From positions 39,517,606 through 39,581,605 of the forward strand of contig NC_030387.2 of NCBI RefSeq assembly GCF_001625215.2: a DNA stretch of 64,000 bases, in the 5' to 3' direction. Of the stretch, positions 23,983 to 34,594 are shown in pieces; position 1 is the stretch's first letter; each line of letters begins with the position of its first letter. Source of the stretch: Daucus carota subsp. sativus. Taxonomy: Eukaryota; Streptophyta; Magnoliopsida; Apiales; Apiaceae. A program made the position numbers and the translations under genes. The notes beneath the pieces are model-generated. The model saw only the letters and a program-made list of their open reading frames with translations. It was not told the DNA's origin and made no database searches.

Positions 23983-24600
23983 TCTCTCTGTCCCATTTTA
24001 ACTGATGTTTGACTTTCTGACACGTATATTAGAGCATCTCCAACCATCTAAAACCCTTGGCTAAAAAGTGAGTTGGCATACCTAAAATAAAAAAATTTAG
24101 CCAACAGCTCCAAAAACTCAACTCCAACCATGCTCAGCTGTTATCTATAAATTTAGCCAACCTAATTTGTCGAACCTCTACAGGTCTGTAAGAAAATCTG
24201 TAGGAAGATTGTACATCATTTATTACCATATTGAACTGATATATTCTACTTTAACAATTTAAAATATTAATAACATACTATTTTTAAATTATAGTCAACC
24301 AATATAGCCAGTAGCATTGAAGCAAAATGTCTTACAGGTTCAGCAAATTTTACATAATGTCTTATAGGTCCAATTTAGCCAACGATTATAGCCAACGCTG
24401 TTGGAGATGCTCTTAAGGTGTAAAAAAATAATATTTACACTTAATAAAAAAATTCAATTCTTATATCAAACAAAAGTTTAGATTCTAAACTTTTATTTGA
24501 TATAAATTTTATAAGAAATAATTATGTTTAGATGTGATTTTTTTAACATCTTAAAATACGTGTAAAAAAGTCAAAAGCAGTTAAAATGGGACGGAGGTAG
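23983..24600. mobile_element. Stowaway-like MITE, middle element of the nest
   Basis: The ends are ctctctctgtcccattttaa and its inverted partner ttaaaatgggacggaggtag, flanked by TA at 23981-23982 and 24601-24602. This is the common ctccctccgtccc end type of Mariner-related Stowaway elements. Without the inner insertion it would be about 234 bases. Confidence 0.8.
24032..24412. mobile_element. Tourist-like (PIF/Harbinger) MITE, inner element of the nest
   Basis: The ends are gagcatctccaac and gttggagatgctc, a perfect inverted pair, flanked by TTA at 24029-24031 and 24413-24415. This end and TTA duplication are the hallmark of Harbinger-derived MITEs. Length 381 bases. Confidence 0.88.
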
Positions 24601-24976
24601 TAAAATCTTGAGGTATTCAATTGAGATTTTAAATTATGCTACAAAATCTGGTGGTATTCAATTCGGATTTTAAATTATGCTTTAAAATCCGATGGTATTC
24701 AATTGGGATTGTTTAAAATCCATTAAAATCTGATGGTATTCAAATGCTGATGGATTTTTTTTCATTTAATAAAATGATGGATTTTGTGGCATTCTTCAGT
24801 GTATTTTAAGTTTTTTGAAATCCCACCAAAATCAATGGGATTTTGAAGCATTGTACCTCAATCTTATCAACTCTACGACATTTTATCAAGAATCCGCACA
24901 AAATCAAAATCTCACACAATCCATTAAAATCCATAGACAAAAAACAATCCATTAAAAATCAATCGAATACATCCCC

Positions 24977-25719
24977 GTAAATTAAACGTTGTCTTGATTT
25001 TATTGTTTAAAGTAAAAGTGGAAGATTATAATTTACTAGTGAACTTGATTTATAAATTATTAAAAATGTTAGAATAATTTTATTCATAAGTCAATTGATT
25101 GTTGGGTAATTTAAATTTATAAATTAAAAAAAATCAAATTATCAAAATTCAAGAAATTTCATTAATAAATAAAATTTATTATAGATTAAAAATTTAAAAA
25201 TTTTATAATAAAATGCAAATTACTGAAAAAAAATCCAAAAAAAAAACTAATAATTCTGACTCCCAGCTTCTGGCTTAAAAAATCTAAAAAAACACTTTTA
25301 CTTCTTTTACCAAACACTACGTAAAAAGAAGAAACTTAAAAATGTAAAAAGTAGAACCAACTTAAATTGCTAAAAGAAGCCTAACAATGCCCTTTAATTT
25401 ACAAATAAATGAAATTTTATATTTCCAAAATATGTTTTACATAATTATTAAATTCAGAAACTCAACATTTATATTACTGTTTTTTATCCATTACAATAGT
25501 TTAACCACGATTTCGGCATATATAATATAGGTTGCTGAATTTATTTAATTACTTTTGCTAATTTATTTAATTACATTTCATCTTCTTGCAAAATGTCAAC
25601 TTGGTACATTAGGTAGTACTATCAAATAAGCTAAGACAGGAAATGAGTTTCTTTCAGAACCACAACCATGTTGAAGATATCTACAGAGAACAACACATTT
25701 ATTACAAGTTACAAGCTTG
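24977..25719. other. AT-rich spacer downstream of the PIMT gene
   Basis: About 740 bases, mostly A and T, between the MITE nest and the PIMT stop codon. No gene seen. Confidence 0.55.
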
Positions 25720-28700
25720 CTAATTGCCTCTCAACTGAGCTTCTCGACTTGTCAGTGGAACATATCGGACAGAAGTCTCGCTGCGGACAGTAATTGAACC
25801 ATCCATGTTCTTGTCAACAACCTGTAGTTCCTGGAAAAGATTCCCGACTGGAATCACCAACCTGCCTCCGGGCTTCAACTGCTCGATCAGGGGACCAGGA
25901 ATCTCAGGTGCAGCTGCTCCGACATGAATGGCATCATAAGGTGCATGCTCTGGCCACCCTAGCCTTCCATCTAAATGATAGGATTAAAATTTAATTAGTG
26001 CAGTAAAGCATACTAACAAAGCCATAAATCTTTCTACTAAAATCAAAGAAGTATACGTCTATTTCTTACTACTTTTGCCAGATATTGCCGACTCAGAAAT
26101 GTTTGGTTTTTGCCCAAAACAAAAACATAAACATAAACAAGAGTAAGGCAGAAGTTGCAAATTTTCAACACATACCAGCAACATGCACTGAAAGGGATCC
26201 TTCTTTCAGATACGAAGCTGCTTCACTTTTCTGAATATTCTCAATGGAACTTGAGACGAGCTCAGGGATGTGTTCTACACCAACTGCACGACCTTGTGGT
26301 CCAACCATAACAGCAAAACATGCTGTTAAATACCCAGTTCCTGCATAAAAGAATAAATAGGAGTCAAAGAAAGTTTGAGAGGTGAGAGCCCAGTAACAGT
26401 GTGGTAACATCACTAGATACAGTCCACATATGGTTTACTGATATAAGGATTATACATTTATATTAGAACCTTTCAGAGGTAGTGCAGAAACAGAAACATA
26501 GGTGTTGCATCTAGATATGCTCAAGATAATTAAACTTTACCGAGTGTTATTTAGGTTTTCTTCCTAGTAAAAGTAGATAATAAACATTTCCCCCTTCTCT
26601 GTCCAGTGTCATTCTATCATTCTTTAATTTTGCCACCTAAATAAGTAATTACATACATACTTGACATATGCTTTTGGCATCAAAAGTACCAAGGTCAGTC
26701 CTGACCACGTGATAAAACTTAAATTCTTGATGCAAAGGTGTGTAAATTTGACGTTCCTCAATTCATATATAAGCAAAGTGTTCATGCCAAAGCATTTTAA
26801 AACTGTCACATAACACATCCCTAAAAGCTTCCAAATTCGCTCAAACATTTTTAAAAGTGTGGCTGGTGGTTGCGAATTAGCACAACAAAAAGTATGTGCA
26901 AACAGAACAGCTTAAACAGTTCTTAATCACCTAGGCATAACAACATGCTGACATGATTAGTTGAAGATAATATATACCTGAACCAACATCTAAAGCATGC
27001 ATTCCAGGCTTCAAATGCTCTTCCAACAATTGAAGGCATGTGGCATGCATATGCGGTGCAGAAATGGTGACATTATAGCCTATGCCCATGGGACTGTCAT
27101 CATAAGCTGAGGCCCCATTTGGTACAAATAAAGCCCTATCAATAGTCTGCATCACTTCGACCACTTTTTGCGAGCTTATAACACCAAAACGCTGCAAGTT
27201 ACCCACCATTGCACTGTTCTTCTTGATGCCACTTCCAGAAAAGTAACGCTGTAGACAAACATGCATTAATATAGAACAAACAGCTTATATAGAACGGCAC
27301 TTAAGATAGCTAAACCTAGAAAGCAAAACATACAACTCGGCATCTATAGCAAGAATAAATATTACACCCAGGGGTGGACCTACATCAGGATCACACGTAG
27401 CCTTGGCCACCCCCAACTTGCCAGGATCACAAGTAATTTCTTCTGTAGTGCTGCCAGCGGCATGAATCAAGATGACCAAATACAATACGAAAGCCGTTTT
27501 GGCCAACCCCAAGTGACTTGAAAATGAAGGGCGGTGATGCTGGGTGAGTAGAATTTAGCTATGGGTAAGAGGTAGTAAAAAGGGTAATCATGTACATATA
27601 TCAGTCCATTATAATAGGGAAGATAAAAAAGCAGGTGTACAAATATGTTCTTACTTTGTAGAGCTTATACACAAAACTTGGTCAAATAAATTAAAGTAAA
27701 TTAGTTTTGTTTTTTTTAAATGAAGGGGAAAGAGATTGTTATATAATCATGTACACATGTTACCAAAAATATGGGAAATGATATCAGTAATACAAATAAT
27801 ATAAATTTTTTTAAATTCTATGCACTTTTTTCAGGAATCCAACTCCTATTCCTATACATCCATGACTACAAAATTTGGCCCCCCTCCAGACACGATCCTG
27901 TAGTCGCCCCTAATTACACCATACCCGTGAAGTCATATCTAGTAATCTAGATGTAAACTGTCAATCATATATTGTAGCTTCTTTCCAAACTGTATCAACT
28001 ACTAAGGTAACAAGTCATTGTAAGTTGCTGTGCAGCTTATGTGAACGAAAGGGAAGAAGAAATCCTGATACTCTACATAGTACATTTTCAATCATGCAGG
28101 AGGCTGAAATTCTTAAACATCTTTATTTAAGGTTATTATAGCAGGAATGAATACTTGACAGAGCTGATCTTTTCAGTTTTTGTCCTTGAATATTTAAAAC
28201 CGTGTATATCATTACTAAAACGTATATTGTACTCATTATTCCCAGCACAGCCTGCAGATACCTTTTCCAGCAAGGTATTCTCCCCAAAAGAGAAATCTTT
28301 TTAGCCTCATTTCCTCCTTTAATTGTAACTTCGAAAAACATTATCCTTTAAATTTAGTGCCACAATAATTCCATGTTCATCGAAAAATTAAGCTAATTAA
28401 ACCCTACACAGGCATAAACATCATTAGAACCAAGCTCTATGCCACAAAAAACCTAATTCCTCCTCTTTCCACTTCGACATAAGTCCGAACATCATGCCTT
28501 TTCTACTTCTAGTTTTCAATATCACATACAACATAACTTGCAATAACTATTCACAATCACCAATTCACAATTTCAAACTCATCTCATCACACAAACCTTC
28601 GATCATTCCAATAAATAAAACTTAGCCGACAGCAACGTGTGCGCGAGTATTTAAATTTAAAACTATTTCGATGATTCTCGAGTAGTTCACAAAAATCAAT

Positions 28701-28881
28701 TATAATAACGAGATAAATGAGCGAAAAATAGGAAATAAAGTACCTCCATCCGTGAGAGAGAGTCTCGGGAGTAGTGAAATCGAGAGGAGAGATGAGAAGT
28801 CGAGTGGAGAAGAGTGGCGTAATTTAGCAAGTTGCGTCTGAATGGCGCACAGTAGCGGAACCCATACGCTACTATAAGCAT
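25720..28881 (-). CDS. PIMT: Protein-L-isoaspartate O-methyltransferase
   Basis: Four minus-strand exons: 28744-28881, 26978-27248, 26176-26340 and 25720-25970, 274 residues. It methylates L-isoaspartyl residues with S-adenosylmethionine to start their repair. The core begins near residue 47 and has the substrate-side NVTISAPHMHA, the SAM-binding motif LDVGSGTGYLTA, GVEHIPELV, YDAIHVGAAAPEIP and LKPGGRLVIPVG. Exon 1 encodes about 44 residues rich in Arg, Ser and Tyr and poor in acids, like an organelle targeting peptide. An internal ATG (residue 45) lies two codons before the splice and could give a cytosolic form; Arabidopsis PIMT2 is known to use alternative starts in this way. Intron 1 is 1.5 kb and contains a hAT-like MITE. 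Confidence 0.93.
27369..27912. mobile_element. hAT-like MITE in PIMT intron 1
   Basis: Flanked by a perfect 8-base duplication, attacacc, at 27361-27368 and 27913-27920. The ends read caggggtggacctacatc and, from the other side, taggggcgactacagg. Length 544 bases. An open frame of 75 codons on the minus strand overlaps it but has no supporting signal. Confidence 0.82.
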
Positions 28882-30710
28882 GTTCTTATTCTATCTCGAG
28901 TGTACCACCACCCCCGCCATATCGTAACTGTCACGCAGTCTCGCTGTCCATCAGGCCCAGTAAATAATTGGGCCTTGTTGTGTCCAGCCCAAATAATGAC
29001 CTGGCCCATTTGGATTCCTTTCAGAATTCGATTTTATGGAAGAGAAAGAAAAAAAGATAGATTATGACGTGTTTATTGTAAAAATTGAAAATCCAAACAT
29101 ATCAGTTGACCTGTTTTGGATTTGTGAAAGATCATTAAAACTGATAGGGATATTTTCATTTTAATGAATAGGGATATTTTGTTGAATCATAATGTAGCTG
29201 GTAAAATATTTTTTCAAAATTAATCAGGAATTAGAAAAAGATTTTTAAATAAATTGGAAAAAAGAGAGTTAAAATTAAGGTCAAATTAAGTTGTAAATCG
29301 ATCATTGTTGATGAAATTTAATCTATCGTTTTATGTTTTAAAATTATTTTATTCTATAATATTTAAACCCAAAAAAAGTAAGTCTTATATATTATAATAT
29401 TATTAACAAGCATGAAGATGATCTTTTATATTAGATTTTTACAAATATAAAATTAATATAGATAATGGGTACATAAGTAGAAAAATAATGATAATAATTC
29501 TTATAAATATAAACTAATAATAATAATAATGTTCGAAATTGCTTACAAATATAAGATTAATTAACCTTATCTATCTTATGTTTCAATTAAAAAATATTAT
29601 GATTGAGTTTTTGAGTCTCAAAACTAATATATATCGAGCCCAAAATGTATTTTTGATATATTTCGAATTTAATATAATTTTTTTTAATTTAGTTTAATAT
29701 AAATTTAAAAATCATTTTGTATTTATAAATCTCTTAAATAAAAAATAATTTTTTTAAAAATTAATGTAATTTTTAAATTTTTTTTCTTTTCATATAAAAG
29801 GTTGATAACATGGAAAAAACGTTTTCTACCCTTAGCATTTCATTTAATCAATATTAATTAATAAATTTAAGAATGCTCCTTTTGCTTTACACTTCAAAAG
29901 ACTATAAAGAAGAATAATCAGAACATGAAGGATGCTAGCTTATCACAGAGATTACCATGTACTGATAAAAAAAAATAGCAATGCTAGCTAGAATCTAGAT
30001 GCATGTTGATGATGTTGTAGTTTTTAGATACACAGAAGTTGGTCTGGATAACAACACTTTTTCTTTTCTGCTTATACTGCAACTCACTCATTCTCATTAG
30101 CTTTACTAAGTTTACTTATAGTGAAAAAGTGAGAATTTGAAGTCATGACTCATGACATGTAGTCGTGGGAGGGTGAACGAGTCTTGCAACTAGGCTATCA
30201 ATTATTTCTCGACGTCTGTATTGTTTTGTGATCAAGAATTTCAATGATAAAAATAAGTACTTTACTAAATTTGCTGACATGTACCCTGAGAACTGAAAGA
30301 TTGCAGATCAATATCTTGGCCAGGCATACTTTACTTAAATTTGCTGGTTACAGTGATATATATCGAGCAACGAAAACTCAAATATATGCTGCTATGGTGA
30401 TCTGAAATACCTTAATTCATAGAGAGATCCCCTCAACTGCAAAATGCTTTCTAATCCAATCGCGAATTCACTACAACCTTTTTAATCAAGAGGTCGTTGT
30501 TCCTTGATTGCATTGGTTTGTTGGGACCAATTAGCATTAAACGTGTTTAGGATTATAAGAAAAGAAAGATAAAAAACTGCAAACTTTTATAAAGAAAAAG
30601 ACTAAGGAAACACTATGACAATTCTTATCTGAAAAACATAGCCTTTAGTTCTGTTTAGTGATCCTTGCAAGTAAGGTACTGATGCAGGCTTCTTTTCTGT
30701 TTTACGCCAT
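28882..30710. other. Divergent spacer between PIMT and the SEO gene
   Basis: About 1.8 kb, very AT-rich from 29040 on. Close to PIMT (28950-29010) are three GGCCCA/TGGGCC site-II-type motifs within about 60 bases, a plausible PIMT promoter element. No gene or repeat with ends recognised in the rest. Confidence 0.5.
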
Positions 30711-30718
30711 TATATATA
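30711..30718 (+). promoter_or_regulatory. TATA box of the SEO gene
   Basis: tatatata, 120 bases before the ATG at 30838, a spacing that allows a 5' UTR of roughly 90 bases. Confidence 0.5.
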
Positions 30719-30837
30719 GCTTGAAATCGGGTGACAGAAAGACCACACCCTCACCGGATTCCAGTTAATTAGCTCACCTTGCCTTATTAAGTCGACTAAG
30801 ACAAGAATTCTTGGTAACCAGAGTGCAGCTTTCAAAG

Positions 30838-33649
30838 ATGCAGCAGCAAATTGTAAGGAGGACAGGTGATCGTCGGATGTTCTCATCGTCAGATGACAGT
30901 GCAATGATGAAGCAAATCCAGGCAACACATGCCCCTGATGGTCGCGTGGTTGATGTGAAACCTACTATGCTTGTCATTGAAGAAATCCTGCACCGGGCTT
31001 CTCCTGGCATTGAGGGAGTCATTAATGTATGACTTGATATTTTTCCCATCTTTCACTTGTTCAAGAATACTTACTAATTTGAATCTGCATCTCAAATGCA
31101 GGGCACTCGTGGACACGCTGAGACCTTAGAGGACAAGGCTGCTCTGCTCGGTTTTGATGGAATGCTGGAATTGCAGGCTTATACCATCCATAAAGTTTCC
31201 TGCGAGGTAAGTAGATTTAGAAGTTATGGAAGCTAGTTGACAGTAACTGTAAGATGCCTTTCTTCATTCCGTGCAAAATGACAGTAGGGTTTATTCATGT
31301 TGGCAGTTGGAATGCAAGTGCTCCGGGGGAGCAGATGCACATGGCTCAACAATGGCCGTACTAAACATGCTTTCAAGCTATACTTGGGAGGCAAAAATAG
31401 TGTTATCACTAGCAGCATTTTCAGTTAATTACGGACAATTTTGGCTTGTGGCCCAGCTTTACGCCACAAATCCATTGGCCAAGTCTGTAGCTATCCTCAA
31501 GCAATTGCCAGACATCATAGAGCACTCGAACACACTGAAGTCTCAGTTTGATGCTGCCAATAACCTTATAAAGGCAGTCCTGGATGTGACAAAGTGCATC
31601 ATTAAGTTTCAACAGCTCCCGAGTAACTATATATCACCCGAAACACCACCAATGTCAGTAGCCATGGCTCTTGTCCCCACCGCTGCTTACTGGCTTATCC
31701 GAAGTTTGGTAACCTGCTCTTCACAACTGACAAGCCTGTTAGGAATGAGTTATCAGTAAGTCATACATGGCCTTTCTTGCTCATCCTGTAGCTAGCACTA
31801 TTCTATTTGAGATATACCGTAATTTACATCGTTTTTTAATATAAACTTGCTGCAGGCACATCACAGCTACCACAGAAGGTTGGGAAATATCAAGCCTGGC
31901 ACACAAAGTTCAGAATATACATGATCATCTTACCACACAACTTGGTCATTGCCATCAACATATTGGTAAGCCCATTTCATAATCTTTCGATCAAAAGATG
32001 AATTGTAATGAGCCAAATTATATCTTGACAACGGTACATGATTAGTACATAACTTTAACTGATCAAGCAAACAACTTTTATGCACTTGAATGCAGATGAG
32101 AAAAGACATGATGAATACTTTCACATGCTCATCCGACTCTTTGAGACGCCACATATTGATAACATGAAAATTCTCAAGGCCTTGTTATACTCCAATGATG
32201 ATATGCTTCCGCTAGTAGATGGCACTACTAAAACAAGGGTACGTATGAGTATTTCTTTCTATTTTTTACAGTTACATGAAATAGTTATCCAGATTTGAAT
32301 TTTGACATGAACAGGTCAGCATTGAAGTACTTCGGAGAAAGACTGTTCTACTACTCATATCAGATCTTGACCTCTCAACTGAACAACTGCTTGTTCTTAC
32401 TCACATATACAGTGAGTCGCGTGCAAAGCCAGAACTCCAATACGATTTGGTGTGGATCCCAATTCAAGACAGGTCAATTCCATGGAATGATAAGCATCAA
32501 CAGCAATTTGAACACCTGCAGTCATTGATGCCATGGTACACCATCCATCATCCCACAATGCTGGAGCCAGCAGTTGTTAAGTTCATCAAGGAGGTATGGC
32601 ATTTTGCCAAAAAGCAGATCATGGTGGTGCTGGATCCACAGGGAAAAGTGGCCTGCCCAAACGCGGTTCACATGGTCTGGATATGGGGAAATATTGCCTA
32701 CCCTTTTACTAGCACCAAAGAGGAAGCACTGTGGAAATCAGAGACTTGGAGACTCGAGCTCTTAGTTGATGGAATTGATCCTGACATGCTGGAATTGGTA
32801 CACATTCACTCTAGTGACATAATTTATGTTAATCATCTCGTCCTGCATTCCATTGACTACTGTTAAGTGACAAGTTCTCCCAAAACTGAAGTGTTGGGAG
32901 GAGGACTTACCAGGATCATAAAGTATTCTAATATTGTTAAGTGACCAATTCTCCCAAAATCTCGAGATGTTGGGAGGAGGGCTTACCAGGATCATATTAT
33001 ATTCTAACAACTACCAATTTTATCTTGTTAGGCTGCTCAAGGAAAATACGTCTGCTTGTATGGAGGAGAGGACATTGACTGGATCCGCAGGTTCACATCA
33101 ACAGCAAAAGCTGTAGCACAAGCTGCACAAATTGACCTAAAGATGGTATACGTGGGTAAGCATAACAGCAAGGACAGAACAAGCAGGAACATCACAACAA
33201 TCACCACAGAGCAGCTAAGTCAAGCATGGACCGACCTCACATTCATATGGTACTTCTGGACGCGACTAGAGAGCATGTTCTACTCCAAAATGCAGCATGG
33301 CAAGACCATTGAGAATGACCGAATAGCACAGGAGGTCCTCACAATGCTCACATTCGACAGCAGTGACCCCGGATGGGCCTTGTTCTGCATCGGATCAGAT
33401 GACATAGCCAAGGCCAAGGGTGACACACTTTTGACTAGCTTAAATGAATTCCCCCAGTGGGAGGAGGAAGCAAAGGCCAAAGGCTTTGTCCCTGCGCTCC
33501 AGGATCACCTGGAACATCTCCACACTCCGCTCCACTGCAACCGCCTGATTCTTCCTGGTACCGATGGTGGCGTGCCAGAGATGGTCATCTGTGCAGAGTG
33601 TGGACAGCCTATGGAGAAGTACTTCATGTACCGCTGCTGTGTCGATTAG
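30838..33649 (+). CDS. SEO: Sieve element occlusion (SEO) protein
   Basis: Exons 30838-31026, 31102-31206, 31307-31755, 31856-31965, 32096-32238, 32315-32797 and 33032-33649 join to 698 residues, the normal size. SEO proteins are P-proteins (forisome relatives) that form filaments in sieve elements and help seal wounded phloem. Visible features: N-terminal SEO domain ([19 protein letters not shown], then [20 protein letters not shown]), a middle region with [15 protein letters not shown] typical of the thioredoxin-like part, and the C-terminal domain with [18 protein letters not shown] and a closing cysteine cluster ([17 protein letters not shown]). The start is the first ATG in frame; upstream in-frame codons lack one. 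Intron 6 carries an imperfect tandem duplication. No break seen. Confidence 0.93.
32862..33008. repeat. Imperfect 74-bp tandem duplication in SEO intron 6
   Basis: Units at 32862-32935 and 32936-33008 share gttaagtgac, ttctcccaaaa, tgttgggaggagg and cttaccaggatcat. They fill much of the 234-base intron. Confidence 0.8.
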
Positions 33650-34334
33650 GAAACCTTATATATCCGTAACCCGAAATTGCCACCCCTATATCATAGATCA
33701 CATATTTATGGCACATAGGTGAAACCTTACTAAGGCACCTATATCCGGTCCTGTAACCCGAAATTGCCACCCCTGTGGAGCGGATGCAAGTACTAAGAAC
33801 CTGTTAAATAATTGTGCTGATTGAAAGCATTAGTGTGAACTGTAAAATAGCTTAAAATTATGTATCATTAGTGTGAAGTATTTCATAGAACACGCGAATC
33901 ATTTTTTAACCTTTAGATCAGTTCAGTGATTATTGATATTTTAATTAAATATTATTGAAAATGGATATTTTGAACGCTGACCTACACTTAATTGGTGAAG
34001 TTATGAAATAATAACTAATCAGAGATTAATTAAATTGTTTGGGAATTAATTGGATTGATCGATACTTAATTGGAAATTTATTTAGTTCGGCGAGTTACGA
34101 AATATGATTAATTAGTGATTAATCATGATTAATCACTTATTTTAGAAGAGAGCACCTAACTAATTAAATATGATGTATTATATATGTGGTAAAACTAAAT
34201 TATATATTTTCCTAATTTTACCATATTAATTATTTTATTTTGATTTTATATAAAGATATAATTTTAAATAAAATTGTTATAGACAACGAGGAAGAATTTA
34301 TTTTTTTTTTGACAGAACAAGGAAGAATTTCTAT

Positions 34335-34386
<52 letters not shown>

Positions 34387-34594
34387 TTATTGTTATTATT
34401 TATATGATTTCTTCATGTTCACCCATGGCCCAAATCCAATATATAGCCCCCTTATATATAGCTCCGATTGCAACAATCTGGAGCCGGGTCGGAATTATAT
34501 TGAGGAATATTTGATTCTCCAAGTACTTGTATTTGACTTCAGTTTGAAGAACAATTAATTCCTTACATAAACCCCACTTACTTGGATCATAGTC
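33650..34594. other. Spacer between SEO and ATG16
   Basis: About 945 bases. It starts with the SEO 3' region, where cccgaaattgccacccct occurs twice (about 33669 and 33758), then becomes AT-rich and contains a TAA microsatellite. No gene. Confidence 0.55.
34335..34384. repeat. (TAA)n microsatellite
   Basis: About 16 uninterrupted copies of the trinucleotide taa/aat. Confidence 0.9.

Larger units (their letters stand above)
23925..24976. mobile_element. Outer MITE of a three-deep nest
   Basis: The left end ggggtgtattggattagg and the reverse complement of the right end (ggggatgtattcgattg) match, and the interior repeats phrases such as ggtattcaattggga and aaaatcc in both orientations. Its left arm is interrupted by the Stowaway-like element at 23983-24600. 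The superfamily is unassigned because no clear target duplication was found. Confidence 0.65.

Noticed and set aside
27285-27512. Minus-strand frame with a signal-peptide-like start (MGLAKTAFVLYLVILI)
   Set aside because: It overlaps a hAT-like MITE inside PIMT intron 1 and matches no family I know.
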